A stretch of 64,000 nucleotides of DNA from Eubacterium sp. 1001713B170207_170306_E7 (GCF_015547515.1 NZ_JADMVE010000002.1:372001-436000), one strand, 5' to 3'. Counted from the stretch's first letter, positions 33,098 through 42,171 are shown. Numbers and translations: made by a program. The notes: generated from the letters alone by a model not told the origin.

Positions 33098-34657
33098 ATG
33101 GGATTAGCACTCTATCCGGGAAGCATCAAAAGTCATGCAGAAAGCGCCGTCAACCTTTTGTCACAGGATAATGAAAGCCTGGGCAGCGCGCTGGAAGCCA
33201 TCGCTCAGTTCAGCGGTGACGAAAGCTTAAAAGGCGCGGCGTGGGACAGCGTAAAGGCGCAGCTGAACAGCCACACAGCAGTAGTGCAGGGGCTTATCTG
33301 CGCCAACGAAATCCTCATACAGGAGCATACAACCCTTATTGGAGCAGTGGGGGACGAAGACCTGGTCGAGGATGAGCTGCGAAATAAAATTGAAAGCCTG
33401 CAGGCAGTCAATACAAATCTGCAGAACTGCGTAACCCATCTAAACAGCTGTCTGAACGATAAAGTTCTGGGTTTAAACTACGCCGGCGCCTATATGACCA
33501 GTATTTCCCTTTACCAGAACAGCATACAGTTAAATATCAGCCAGATACAGGAGCTGGAAGAAAAGCTTCAAAAGCTCTACGACATCGAAAACCAGACCAG
33601 CAGTCTGTTTGACAGTGCCGAGCCCCTGTACAGCGCCGCGGCAAGTGGTGTCTCAGCCATCAAAAGCGCGTGGAACCCGGCCACGGGCCAGTTCAGCACT
33701 GCTGGTATCGACATGAGCTGGATGGACGTCATTCAGGATTTCTGGATGAACGCCCAGGGCTGCGTGGTGGAAGGCGATGAAGCCATGATGCAGGAGCTTA
33801 TGGAAGCCCTGTGGGGCGAAAAGATCGGCCTCGCGGCCTATCCCTTCGACCGGCACAAGAGCATCACCCTGCTGAAAGACGGCGTCCGTTTCAAAATGCA
33901 GAAAATTGGTAATCATTACCGCCTGCAGCTCACCGGGCCCATTGTAGAAAACCTGTCCAGAGCCGAGCTCACCGACTACCTTAAGAAAAATATCCTTGAT
34001 GTGGACTGGAAAAAATACGACATAAAAGAATTTACGCGAAACGGTCTGAAAACAAACTCAAAATATTTTGATATTCTGGGAGAAGAAGAATTGTTCTTGG
34101 GTGAAAAAGGAAAGGTGGTGCGCAGCAGCGATTTTAAAGATTATTATAAAACTATAAAAGACCTACAAAACAAGGGTGGCAATCTCAGTAAAGGGAAAAT
34201 CAGCCTGGAATACGGCAAACAGCAGTTTAAAGAAAGCCTGAACTACAAAAAAATGCTTGATCCGTCAGAGTTTAAAAAGCTGGACGGACTGGAAAAGGTT
34301 GGAAAAGGCATCGGCATTGCCGGCGATCTGCTGACCGTTGGGGCGAACGCCAGCGAGCATCTCTTCACCGACGGCGCCTTTACCCCCACCGCGGACGGCA
34401 TTCAGGATACCATCACCGATTCCGCCGTTGACCTGGTGTCCAGCGCCGGAGCCACAGCGGCCGGCATGGCCATCGGCACCTTCCTTTTTCCAGGGGCGGG
34501 CACAGCTGTGGGCGCGGCCATCGGCATGGTCATCGACCTGAGCATTAATCTGGACATTGCCGACGTCGATAACGACGGTGAAAAGGACAGCCTGGTGGAT
34601 ATGGCCAAAATCGGCATCGACAATGTCTGCGATGCAATCGGAAGTTTGTTTTCATAG
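33098..34657 (+). CDS. LXG-type effector with glycine-zipper C-terminus (TelE-like candidate pore former)
   Basis: 519 residues. An N-terminal LXG-like helical region (about 1-200: MGLALYPGSIKSHAESAVNL) is followed by a linker domain and a C-terminal region. This ends in a glycine-zipper membrane segment (about 447-485: SAGATAAGMAIGTFLFPGAG, then TAVGAAIGMVI) and an acidic tail with DVDNDGEKD. Glycine-zipper LXG toxins such as TelE form pores in target cells. The gene is preceded by its DUF3130 partner and followed by a membrane protein that may give immunity. ATG 33098 has AGGAGG upstream. The toxin activity is an inference. Confidence 0.75.
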   Translation: MGLALYPGSIKSHAESAVNLLSQDNESLGSALEAIAQFSGDESLKGAAWDSVKAQLNSHTAVVQGLICANEILIQEHTTLIGAVGDEDLVEDELRNKIESLQAVNTNLQNCVTHLNSCLNDKVLGLNYAGAYMTSISLYQNSIQLNISQIQELEEKLQKLYDIENQTSSLFDSAEPLYSAAASGVSAIKSAWNPATGQFSTAGIDMSWMDVIQDFWMNAQGCVVEGDEAMMQELMEALWGEKIGLAAYPFDRHKSITLLKDGVRFKMQKIGNHYRLQLTGPIVENLSRAELTDYLKKNILDVDWKKYDIKEFTRNGLKTNSKYFDILGEEELFLGEKGKVVRSSDFKDYYKTIKDLQNKGGNLSKGKISLEYGKQQFKESLNYKKMLDPSEFKKLDGLEKVGKGIGIAGDLLTVGANASEHLFTDGAFTPTADGIQDTITDSAVDLVSSAGATAAGMAIGTFLFPGAGTAVGAAIGMVIDLSINLDIADVDNDGEKDSLVDMAKIGIDNVCDAIGSLFS

Positions 34658-34665
34658 CAGGTAAA

Positions 34666-35508
34666 ATGATGGAAAATATTAAAGCATTAAAAAGAAGCGA
34701 AAGGCGTCTGGGATATGGTGCTCAAAAAATATTTTGGTGGGCAGTTGAATGTTATTTGGGATGGATGATCTTAAAAGGGAGCAGAAAAATGTTATGGATC
34801 AGCCTGCCTGCTGGAAGAGTAGAAGAAGCTTTAAAGATACTGGGAATACTGGCAGGCTTTATATTTGTCTTTATCCTGGTTGGCCGCTATATCCAAAACA
34901 ACATCTGGGACGCGTACCTGTGCGTGCCCCGGCTTGGGCAGTACCTCAGCCGGAAGGAGATACAGCAGCTCCTCGAGCAAGAGACCTTTGTGAAGGTGGA
35001 AGACTTCAGAGACGTCACCCTGCAGAATAAAGTCTTCGAGAGCGAGCACTGGCTGAAAATAAAGGACCGGTATATCGCCAAAAATCTGGTGATCGCCTTT
35101 TGGACTTGGGCCGACGGACCCAGCCCCAATGGCTATTTTACCCCGTATTTTATGTATATGACCGGAGACACTTTTAATGTATCAGTCGTTGACGGTGAGG
35201 AACTGGAACGGGATTTTTTAAACCGTTCTTTGAACGTGCCAAACTTTTATTGTAATGGGAAGGATAAAAAAATATACCGACAAGGGTATGAGGCCTATAT
35301 CTTGGAGCACCCCAAAGCGGCAGTGGAAAACAAACAGTGTATCCTGGAGCCCAGCGAGCTGAGAACCACCATCATCAAAGAAATTTTGACAGCACCTGGA
35401 AATTTGATTCATAATCGGCGGTATTTCCTGCCGCCTAAAGAAAAGCGCAAACGGGCGCACATTAAAATGGAGCGCAACCAGAAGCGCAGAGACGCGCGGC
35501 GGAAATGA
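34666..35508 (+). CDS. Membrane protein downstream of the LXG effector, candidate immunity protein
   Basis: 280 residues. Hydrophobic segments lie at about residues 22-40 (KIFWWAVECYLGWMIL) and 60-80 (ILGILAGFIFVFILVG), followed by a large soluble part and a lysine/arginine-rich end. It starts 8 bases after the effector stop. No family is recognised. A membrane location would suit protection against a pore-forming toxin. Confidence 0.6.
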   Translation: MMENIKALKRSERRLGYGAQKIFWWAVECYLGWMILKGSRKMLWISLPAGRVEEALKILGILAGFIFVFILVGRYIQNNIWDAYLCVPRLGQYLSRKEIQQLLEQETFVKVEDFRDVTLQNKVFESEHWLKIKDRYIAKNLVIAFWTWADGPSPNGYFTPYFMYMTGDTFNVSVVDGEELERDFLNRSLNVPNFYCNGKDKKIYRQGYEAYILEHPKAAVENKQCILEPSELRTTIIKEILTAPGNLIHNRRYFLPPKEKRKRAHIKMERNQKRRDARRK

Positions 35509-35526
35509 TTATTGAAGGAGATTAAG

Positions 35527-35826
35527 ATGGCAACCAGTCAGGAAGATCAGATAAAGGACTGCGTCGCGGCAGTTCAGACCCTGGAGGACAGCAGTCAGGA
35601 GCTTGAGTTTCAAGAAAGAATGGCCAGCCGTATTTTTGATGAGATGCTTTTTTATTACAAAAAGGACAGTGCTTTCTGTAAGGTGGTCTCACAGCTTCAA
35701 CAGAGCCTGTGCGAAGCCCAGGCCTACAGAAATACACAGCAGGCAGAACAGCGGGAGGAAATAGAAAAGACGCTGTTTAAGCTAAAAAAAGAATACCGCA
35801 CAAGGGAGGAAAGGCATGGACATTAA
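35527..35826 (+). CDS. Helical LXG-associated protein (DUF3958/Lap2-like)
   Basis: 99 residues, coiled and charged throughout (LEDSSQELEFQERMASRIFD, EQREEIEKTLFKLKKEYRTR). The size and helical hairpin resemble DUF3958 proteins that help export LXG effectors. AAGGAG precedes ATG 35527. It overlaps the next gene by 11 bases. Confidence 0.5.
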   Translation: MATSQEDQIKDCVAAVQTLEDSSQELEFQERMASRIFDEMLFYYKKDSAFCKVVSQLQQSLCEAQAYRNTQQAEQREEIEKTLFKLKKEYRTREERHGH

Positions 35827-36271
35827 GGAGAAAACCATCCAGCTTTATAATGTGGTTTGCTTTAGAGATACAGTGAGTGAAGTCAATATCCGCCAGTATT
35901 TTAGGGCGCTTGAGACAATTTTGCTGGAGGAAGGCGTTTACGCCACAGGACCCAAAATTATATGGCGAAGCGTTCACGATCATCAGGCATCGCTAGAGCT
36001 GCTGCTGCCTGTCTCAGCAAAAATGGATTTCAGAGAGGATTCAAGGCTGAGCTTTGAAGATAAAATCGCCTATCACCATTGCCTGTATAAAAGGGTGCTC
36101 ATGGAGGAGAACGCGGTTTCAAAGGCGGTAGCAGAGCTGGAGAAGGAAGCGGAGAACCGAGCGCTGACGATCTGCCCGGAAGGCTGCTACCAGATGATTT
36201 TTCCGATTCCGGACGGCCATGTGGTAGATGTTTACGCACCGGTGACAGGAGAAAAAAATGATTCACTATAA
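35816..36271 (+). CDS. DUF5085-like accessory protein 1
   Basis: 151 residues starting MDIKEKTIQLYNVVCFRDTV, with two similar half-domains of alternating strands and helices. It resembles DUF5085 proteins found in LXG loci, whose role is unknown. It overlaps its neighbours on both sides (11 and 14 bases), showing a tightly coupled accessory block. The assignment is tentative. Confidence 0.5.
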   Translation: MDIKEKTIQLYNVVCFRDTVSEVNIRQYFRALETILLEEGVYATGPKIIWRSVHDHQASLELLLPVSAKMDFREDSRLSFEDKIAYHHCLYKRVLMEENAVSKAVAELEKEAENRALTICPEGCYQMIFPIPDGHVVDVYAPVTGEKNDSL

Positions 36272-36728
36272 TGACCATATCTATTATAAGGATGTCTACT
36301 CAGGAACATATACTTTTGCGGCCAGTGAAATCGGCAGCTGTATCCGGGAGTTTTGGAACACCGCGCTAAGCGAGGGACTGCGGCCCAGCGGCCATTTTTT
36401 CTTTTCCATGTATTGGCTTGGAAACAATAATGACATGCAGGCAGAGTTTTTTATCACGGCCAAATGTGATGGAATATACAAAGGCGATTTAAAGTACCAG
36501 AGTGTCTTCGTGATTGAGAATATGATCTCAACAGTGGTTTTTGACCATTTTGAAACCAATGTCAATAAAGCCTATAAAAATTTGATTGCTGAGGCAGAAG
36601 TAAAAAAACAACAAATTGTTTCTCCTTTTTACCATATCGTGTGCCGCCATGAAAAAGGGGCGTGCTGCATCATAAAAATGGCGGTAGATGATGAAGTAAA
36701 AGGAAAATTTGGAGGTTTTACCCAATGA
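36258..36728 (+). CDS. DUF5085-like accessory protein 2
   Basis: 156 residues, MIHYNDHIYYKDVYSGTYTF..., with aromatic-rich strands (FFFSMYWLGNNND). Its layout parallels the preceding gene product, so the two may be paralogues forming a complex. The family call is tentative. It overlaps the next gene by 4 bases. Confidence 0.5.
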   Translation: MIHYNDHIYYKDVYSGTYTFAASEIGSCIREFWNTALSEGLRPSGHFFFSMYWLGNNNDMQAEFFITAKCDGIYKGDLKYQSVFVIENMISTVVFDHFETNVNKAYKNLIAEAEVKKQQIVSPFYHIVCRHEKGACCIIKMAVDDEVKGKFGGFTQ

Positions 36729-37159
36729 AATCAAAAGAAAAAGAAAGAGAAGAAATGCTGAATACGATGCTGGAACCCGGTGAGAGCTACCAGCTTAAAA
36801 TCTGGGGGAACTTTACTCTGACTACCTCTGGCGTGCTGCTGTTAGGAGGTGGGTCCGCTGCTGCGGGAGCGATGAGCAACAAGCCCTTTTACCTTGGAGT
36901 GACACAGAAGAACATGCATTTTGCGATGCTTGACCCCTTTCAGACCAGTATTGTGAATGATTATGTGACCATTGGGTTTGACACCATTACCCGCGTGAAA
37001 ATAAAAAAAGGCTTTACGCCCGGAAGAAGAATCATTTTTCTGTATTTTGGCAAAAAAAAGATGCGTATGGCGTTGATGAGCCACAGTATGGGGACAGATT
37101 TGCAGGGGCAGAAGGAAGGTGTTCAGCGGCTTTGTGAGCTGTTGGAGAAATATCAGTAG
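36725..37159 (+). CDS. PH-domain-like small protein of the LXG accessory block
   Basis: 144 residues. A strand-rich core (YLGVTQKNMHFAMLD, FDTITRVKIKKGFTPGRRII) with a C-terminal helix (QRLCELLEKYQ) fits a bacterial PH-like fold that binds protein or lipid surfaces. A hydrophobic glycine-rich stretch (SGVLLLGGGSAAAGAM) may touch the membrane. The start overlaps the previous stop by 4 bases. Confidence 0.5.
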   Translation: MKSKEKEREEMLNTMLEPGESYQLKIWGNFTLTTSGVLLLGGGSAAAGAMSNKPFYLGVTQKNMHFAMLDPFQTSIVNDYVTIGFDTITRVKIKKGFTPGRRIIFLYFGKKKMRMALMSHSMGTDLQGQKEGVQRLCELLEKYQ

Positions 37160-37200
37160 TAAAATTCGGATCAGTCGTGTGATGCGTAATGAGGTGAACG

Positions 37201-38337
37201 ATGAAAGAAAAAGTAAATGATTTAAAAATAATGCTGAACGAGCAGAAGTATGAAAATGGAAAAATTTACATGACCCTTGGCGTCGGTTTTGGTTTCTGTA
37301 CAAAGTGGCTGAAGCTGGAGGATCAGGAGGAACCCGTGCGGATGAACCAGGCCTGTGGCAATCTTTTTCTAAGCTACATCCGTATTTTAATGCAGCGGCA
37401 AGGGCTGGCTGTAAAGAGCAGCGCTTTCCGCAATGCCATTGCCATGACCCTTGAGACAGAGGAGCAAAAGTTTAGCAAAAGCAGCGAAGCTTTTTTAAAA
37501 AGTATCTATGGTCTGGAAATCGATACGGATATTTTCAGGCAGGCTAAAGAGACCATGACGGCGCAGTTTGCTAAAAACTGTGAAGACAGTCAGTTTTTGG
37601 CCAGATACCGGATGATGGAAGCCACCGACTGGCAAAAGAGCTTTAACCTGCTGGAACTGGCCCAGGCGGTTGAAAGTGTGGAGGAAACAGATTTCAGATT
37701 CTTTTATGATACCTGTGTCACTTTAAAAAACAGCTGCCTTTTTATCAATGGAGAGGTATCCGTTTTAAGGGATGGCGTTTTGATCAAGGCCATTGAAAAA
37801 ATCAAAAAAACCGGGGAGCTCATTTATCCGGTGGTACCTGAAAAAAATATTTATTTAAAGGACGATAGTCACACCTTTCAGACAGGCAGCCAAAACCTCG
37901 AGCTTGGCTGTATCCGGTTTGATTTTTTAAATCCAGAGGTAAGCGTTCCGCTGAAGCGCGCGCTGCTGTCCATCATCGGAGAGATTATGTTTGGCGGACA
38001 GGGAGAAATCAACAGCGATTATTTTGACAGCAGCATTCTTTATTTTAACAGCCCCTTAAAGGCCTATAAAAATGAGGTGTACGCAGTGTTGACCGAGGCT
38101 GCGGTCGAGAAAGCAAGCGAGCGTATTCTGGCCAGATATACAGAACTGCTGGAAAAGAAACCAGCCGAGTTTGGCGCCCTGATGGCCAGTCAGTATTTTG
38201 ATCAGGGAGACCTGCTGCTCTTTCTCAAGCTGATCGCGTACAATGGCTGCACTGTGTTTCAAAATTTATTCCAAAAAGCCGATCTCAAAATTTCAGAAAA
38301 TCAGCTTATTGTCGTAGGAGGTCAGAAAAATGAATGA
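37201..38337 (+). CDS. Large unknown protein of the LXG accessory block (possible inactive M16-like fold)
   Basis: 378 residues without signal peptide or membrane segment. The C-terminal half (YFDSSILYFNSPLKAYKNEV, AALLMASQ-like helices) and alternating strands vaguely recall M16 peptidase halves. The HxxEH catalytic motif is absent, so at most it would be a non-catalytic relative. The family is otherwise not recognised. It ends 8 bases inside the next gene. Confidence 0.4.
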   Translation: MKEKVNDLKIMLNEQKYENGKIYMTLGVGFGFCTKWLKLEDQEEPVRMNQACGNLFLSYIRILMQRQGLAVKSSAFRNAIAMTLETEEQKFSKSSEAFLKSIYGLEIDTDIFRQAKETMTAQFAKNCEDSQFLARYRMMEATDWQKSFNLLELAQAVESVEETDFRFFYDTCVTLKNSCLFINGEVSVLRDGVLIKAIEKIKKTGELIYPVVPEKNIYLKDDSHTFQTGSQNLELGCIRFDFLNPEVSVPLKRALLSIIGEIMFGGQGEINSDYFDSSILYFNSPLKAYKNEVYAVLTEAAVEKASERILARYTELLEKKPAEFGALMASQYFDQGDLLLFLKLIAYNGCTVFQNLFQKADLKISENQLIVVGGQKNE

Positions 38338-38647
38338 AAACGCCAATATTATAATTAAACCGACAGAACTGCAGACAGAAATTGACCGCTATAAAAGCGC
38401 CAATGACACTATCAAAGGCCTGAAGTATGACGTATCCATATCCAATACCGTTTTGACCAGTATTGATAAGGTGCTGGAATGCGTTACCGAAATGAACGAG
38501 ATCCTGACAAAGTTTTCAGTCCTGTCTGATGACGATATACACAATCTGGAAATGCTTCAGGCAAAATGGATGCAGCTGGATACCGCATTTGCGGGCAAAA
38601 CCATTGGCGACCGTGTGATGGATGTGATCGCGCCGTCGTCAAACTGA
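38330..38647 (+). CDS. Small helical partner of the second LXG effector
   Basis: 105 residues with two helices (LQTEIDRYKSANDTIKGLKY and NTVLTSIDKVLECVTEMNEI) and AGGAGGT before the start. It immediately precedes an LXG effector gene, the usual place of the Lap1-type targeting partner. The family is not certain. Confidence 0.6.
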   Translation: MNENANIIIKPTELQTEIDRYKSANDTIKGLKYDVSISNTVLTSIDKVLECVTEMNEILTKFSVLSDDDIHNLEMLQAKWMQLDTAFAGKTIGDRVMDVIAPSSN

Positions 38648-38663
38648 GGCTGGAGGAGAACAA

Positions 38664-40058
38664 ATGTCAAGATTAATTAACGAAGAAATCGCAACGATGG
38701 AAGAAACCATTAAAACCTACAAGACAACGGTTCAGGAGGCCTGCTATGAGCAGTTTAAAAATGCCTTTACCCTGACCCAAAGCAACAACTTCAGGGGGGC
38801 AGCGGCCGATTCCTACAAAGGTTATATCAGTACAGCTACCATCAATCTTTTAAACGGCCTCATTAATGTTTCCGAGGAGCTGGCCACCACCATGGAGAGC
38901 ATTAAGACCACCTTTCTTGGCCTGGAATCGGAGGAATCCGGCAGTATTGATACCGATACGCTGAGTGAAGTCATGCAGAACCTTACAACCAAAAACACGA
39001 GCTACATCAGTCTGGACAGTGAAATCCAGACCACACTGTCCAGTGCCGGGGAGTATATTGCCGTTACCCCCTTGTCGACCGATACGGTGAACTCGGCCTA
39101 CACACAGCTGAACACGGATGTCCAGCAGGTAGGTTTTGATTTGGAAACCTGCAATACAAGCGCCCTGGCATTGGCAGACGCCATGCTCACACGCTTAAGG
39201 GACCTAAAAACAAATATTGAGAATATCAGCGGACAATACCATGTGAATGGAGAGATCGATTATGATAAGCTGCCGAATATGGTGTCTGAAAAGTGGTACA
39301 AACACGAGGATGTCGATAATCTAGAGCGGTTCTATGAAGGGGATGCCTTTGCTTTTGCGGCAGGATCGGGTGCAGTAAGTGAAGATCAATGGGCTTACGG
39401 GCTGGCATCCGATGCCTATGCTTATGCCGGCTATCAGTTATTGGGCGGCTCTTATGAAGGTCAGGTCAGAGATGGTGTGGCATCTGGCAGTTTTAGCGGC
39501 TCCATGCTCTCAGCTAATGGGGCAATGCAGATTACTGAGTATCTTAACGCAAAAGGAAATCTAGATATTTTAGCTGTTTCGGGAAAAGTACAGGCTGGAT
39601 TTTCGAAAGATTACATCGGTTTTTCGGCAGAAGGAAGTGTGGCTTACGCCAAAGCGTCGGGATCGGTGGTACTGGGAAATGATGACTTTAATCTTAAAGC
39701 AGATGCTTCAGCGCAGGTTCTGTCCGCAGACGGCTATGCTAAATGTGAGGCGGACAGCAACGGAAACTTTGCCTTTGGATTGGGAGGAGATGCTTCATTG
39801 GCCAGTGCGGAGGCATCAGTCGGAGGTACGTTTTTTAGTATACCAACGGATAGAGGGGATGAGCCCCTGTTTGGTGCTAAAGCAAGTGTTTCAGCGGGTG
39901 TTGAAGCCGGTGCGCACTTTCTTGTTGAAAGTAAAAATGTCATTGATGGTGATGGCATTAATCTTAATGCAACGCATATCAAGCTTGGCGGAAAGCTTGG
40001 TCTGGGGCTGGAGGTTGATCTGACCATTCCCACCATCTCGTTTGACTGGCCGTGGTAA
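38664..40058 (+). CDS. LXG-like effector with an alanine/serine-rich beta-repeat C-terminus
   Basis: 464 residues. A helical LXG-type N-terminus (about 1-200: MSRLINEEIATMEETIKTYK) is followed by a repetitive C-terminal domain (about 230-464). This domain has alternating strands full of alanine, serine, glycine and aspartate (SGSVVLGNDDFNLKADASAQ, GGDASLASAEASVGGTFFSI). The domain could be a beta-barrel or beta-solenoid. It has no recognised enzyme motif, so its toxic mode is unknown. It is preceded by a small helical partner and followed by a zinc-ribbon membrane protein that may be its immunity protein. Confidence 0.7.
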   Translation: MSRLINEEIATMEETIKTYKTTVQEACYEQFKNAFTLTQSNNFRGAAADSYKGYISTATINLLNGLINVSEELATTMESIKTTFLGLESEESGSIDTDTLSEVMQNLTTKNTSYISLDSEIQTTLSSAGEYIAVTPLSTDTVNSAYTQLNTDVQQVGFDLETCNTSALALADAMLTRLRDLKTNIENISGQYHVNGEIDYDKLPNMVSEKWYKHEDVDNLERFYEGDAFAFAAGSGAVSEDQWAYGLASDAYAYAGYQLLGGSYEGQVRDGVASGSFSGSMLSANGAMQITEYLNAKGNLDILAVSGKVQAGFSKDYIGFSAEGSVAYAKASGSVVLGNDDFNLKADASAQVLSADGYAKCEADSNGNFAFGLGGDASLASAEASVGGTFFSIPTDRGDEPLFGAKASVSAGVEAGAHFLVESKNVIDGDGINLNATHIKLGGKLGLGLEVDLTIPTISFDWPW

Positions 40059-40095
40059 GACGTGTACAATAGAATTACATAAAGAGAGGTATTTT

Positions 40096-40602
40096 ATGAG
40101 CAGCAATGATGTGTTGGCTGTGATTGTTCCCCTTATTACAGGAGGAATAATCGCGTTGGCTATCTTTTTGGCAGCAGGCGTTTATCTTTTTCGAAGGACC
40201 AGTGAGAAAATCCGGCAGGAGGCAAGTGATAAGGGAATTACCGTTAAAATGTACTGTGAGGACTGCCGCAGCACCTTTGAAATGCCGGCTTCTGTGGTGC
40301 TGTCCTCCAGGTTCAGCCGTGCGCCCAGAAAACAATTGTTAGTAAAGAAGCCCTTTGTATCCACAAAAGGGATTCCAATGGCAGGATCAGTGGAACGGGC
40401 TGTGAAATACAAACATTATTATAAATGCCCGGTCTGCCATCTCAGAGCGTGGCTGAAAATTGTCGATCCGGATGAGTATTACAACCAGTTGCAGCCAATT
40501 TTTATTAAAAAAAATTTGATGATGTTTTGGCTGGTGCCCATCGGTTTTGGCTGTCTGATCGTTTTGGGTTTGGTCTACAAGCTGGTCTCCCTGTTTTTTT
40601 AA
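40096..40602 (+). CDS. Two-helix membrane protein with CxxC pairs, candidate immunity to the second effector
   Basis: 168 residues. A membrane helix at about 8-30, a zinc-ribbon-like region with two CxxC pairs (MYCEDCRSTF and YKCPVCHLRAW) and a second helix near the C-terminus (MMFWLVPIGFGCLIVLGLV). AGAGGTATTTT precedes ATG 40096. It lies directly after the effector, the usual immunity place. No family is recognised. Confidence 0.6.
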   Translation: MSSNDVLAVIVPLITGGIIALAIFLAAGVYLFRRTSEKIRQEASDKGITVKMYCEDCRSTFEMPASVVLSSRFSRAPRKQLLVKKPFVSTKGIPMAGSVERAVKYKHYYKCPVCHLRAWLKIVDPDEYYNQLQPIFIKKNLMMFWLVPIGFGCLIVLGLVYKLVSLFF

Positions 40603-40628
40603 ACGCATTATAAGAAAGAGGTAAAAAT

Positions 40629-41048
40629 ATGTCATTAGAAAGTTTACAGAATTCTCTGTATTCAAAGCAGAGTGAAATCAGCGCAGAACGCGCCAATTTA
40701 AGCAATTACCAGGCAAAAATCGCAGAGATTGACGCCATCTATCAAACGTTAAAAGGACAGAAAAAATCCATGAAGGAGCTTAAAAAAGATGTCAAATCCT
40801 TTGGTGAGCAAAGCTATCCTTACTGGCAGGGCAATGTTTTTAAAACTAAATATCAGGAAAAACTGGATTCCCAGATTATCGAAGGCGGATATGAGGCTGT
40901 GATTGGTGAAATTGATACGAATTTAGATGCCCTGAACACCGCGAAAACAGAATACGAGAATAAGGTTTTGGCTTCACAGGGGCTTATTGGTGTTTTGGCA
41001 GCTGGCATTAACAGTCTGATCAATGCCATCGAAAATTTTGTCAATTAG
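40629..41048 (+). CDS. DUF5082/YwqH-like WXG-type small protein
   Basis: 139 residues with a long coiled N-terminal half (SEISAERANLSNYQAKIAEI) and the turn YPYWQGNVFKTKYQEK, a WxG motif. It fits the DUF5082 family found in LXG loci (Bacillus YwqH). It probably pairs with an LXG protein or is itself exported. Confidence 0.7.
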   Translation: MSLESLQNSLYSKQSEISAERANLSNYQAKIAEIDAIYQTLKGQKKSMKELKKDVKSFGEQSYPYWQGNVFKTKYQEKLDSQIIEGGYEAVIGEIDTNLDALNTAKTEYENKVLASQGLIGVLAAGINSLINAIENFVN

Positions 41049-41060
41049 AAAGGAAAGAAA

Positions 41061-41522
41061 ATGTCAATCAAAATTAGAGTACCAGAGATAAACAAAAAAC
41101 AGCTTGAGAATCCTCAGATTAAAAATGAGCTGGAAGAAGTGCAGGATATTTTCAGAAAAGCAGATTTCCCCTTTGTGGCGGACACGGTCAATTTTGTTTT
41201 TTTAAAGGGCCAATACTACAATATCGAAAAAAAGATGATCATCATCGCTGTTTTTGTGAACAAAACTAAGGATGTCGTCAAAGGGATCAACGCGTCAATT
41301 CGATTGAAATTCAGAAAGCTGAACGCGGAAATCATGCCGATGTCCGTGGCTTTTCCAGAGGAATTTGTGGGACGGCTGGCGCCAGATGAAGGGCTTTTGT
41401 TTCATCTCAGTATTCCGGTAAAAGGATTGAAAGCGGACGCTGTTTTTGCTTCAAAAGATATTGCCGGGGGAATCGAAAATGTAATGCTCTTAAAATCGGA
41501 GGAGAAAGATAATGAAAAATAA
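41061..41522 (+). CDS. SLAP-like strand-rich protein
   Basis: 153 residues. The central repeats KMIIIAVFVNKTKDVVKGIN and LRFKKLN-like strands, then FPEEFVGRLAPDEGLLFHLS, resemble the SLAP domain of Bacillota proteins that shape surface or accessory secretion systems. There is no signal peptide. It overlaps the following lipoprotein gene by 11 bases. The assignment is tentative. Confidence 0.45.
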   Translation: MSIKIRVPEINKKQLENPQIKNELEEVQDIFRKADFPFVADTVNFVFLKGQYYNIEKKMIIIAVFVNKTKDVVKGINASIRLKFRKLNAEIMPMSVAFPEEFVGRLAPDEGLLFHLSIPVKGLKADAVFASKDIAGGIENVMLLKSEEKDNEK

Positions 41523-41985
41523 AATTGGTAGATGGTTATTGCCGGCAGCACTGGCATTTGTACTGCTTGTCACGCTCACTGGATGCGGTAAAAAAGAAGC
41601 CGTAACCGCAGAAGCCTTTCAGTCTGCAATGGAAGGACAGGGCTATACAGTCACTGACCTGACAGACCAGGCAAAGAGCAGCGGTATTTCAAAAATACTG
41701 CTGGCCGAAAACAGCGAGAAGGATATCAATATCCGGCTGACAATAACCGAGTCGGATAGCATTGCGAAACAGCTGTATAAAGCCGATGTGGATGTCTATG
41801 AGTCGGCGGGTCCGCAGATCAAAACAACAGCAGATGTCGGCAATTATAATAACTTTAAAGCCAGCTTTAGTGGCGAGCAGGTATATGTCGTTGAATATCG
41901 GGTGGACAACACACTGATGTCGGGTGCCGGTGATCTGTCGAAAAAAGATCAGGTCGACGCTATCTACAGTGGATTTAATTATTGA
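41512..41985 (+). CDS. Lipoprotein at the end of the type VII locus
   Basis: 157 residues with a type II signal peptide and lipobox LVTLTGCGKKE. The mature part has two halves of mixed strands. No family is recognised. It ends the co-directional run and is followed by a strong terminator. Confidence 0.65.
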   Translation: MKNKIGRWLLPAALAFVLLVTLTGCGKKEAVTAEAFQSAMEGQGYTVTDLTDQAKSSGISKILLAENSEKDINIRLTITESDSIAKQLYKADVDVYESAGPQIKTTADVGNYNNFKASFSGEQVYVVEYRVDNTLMSGAGDLSKKDQVDAIYSGFNY

Positions 41986-42005
41986 TTACAATTAAATAGG
42001 ATAAT

Positions 42006-42042
42006 AAGACCCAGGTGTTTTACAGGCTTCCTGGGTCTTTTT
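42006..42042 (+). terminator. Terminator of the secretion locus
   Basis: AAGACCCAGG (42006-42015) / CCTGGGTCTT (42030-42039) then T-run; a perfect 10-bp stem. Confidence 0.92.
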
Positions 42043-42062
42043 GATTTGGAAAGAAAATACCT

Positions 42063-42131
42063 GCGGTGTTTGTGCTCAAATAACTGCTGTTTGTGCGTAC
42101 TTATTTTCTGAAAACATCCTTAATGTATAAT
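42063..42131 (+). promoter_or_regulatory. LytTR-type operator and promoter of the VWA gene (site B)
   Basis: GCGGTGTTTGTGC (42063-42075) and ACTGCTGTTTGTGC (42083-42096) have TTTGTG cores 21 bp apart. TATAAT (42126-42131) lies 29 bp after box 2. No usable -35 is present, so activation is expected. Confidence 0.75.
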
Positions 42132-42171
42132 AAAAAAGAACTTGGTAATTCATTGAGGAGGAGAAAAAGAA

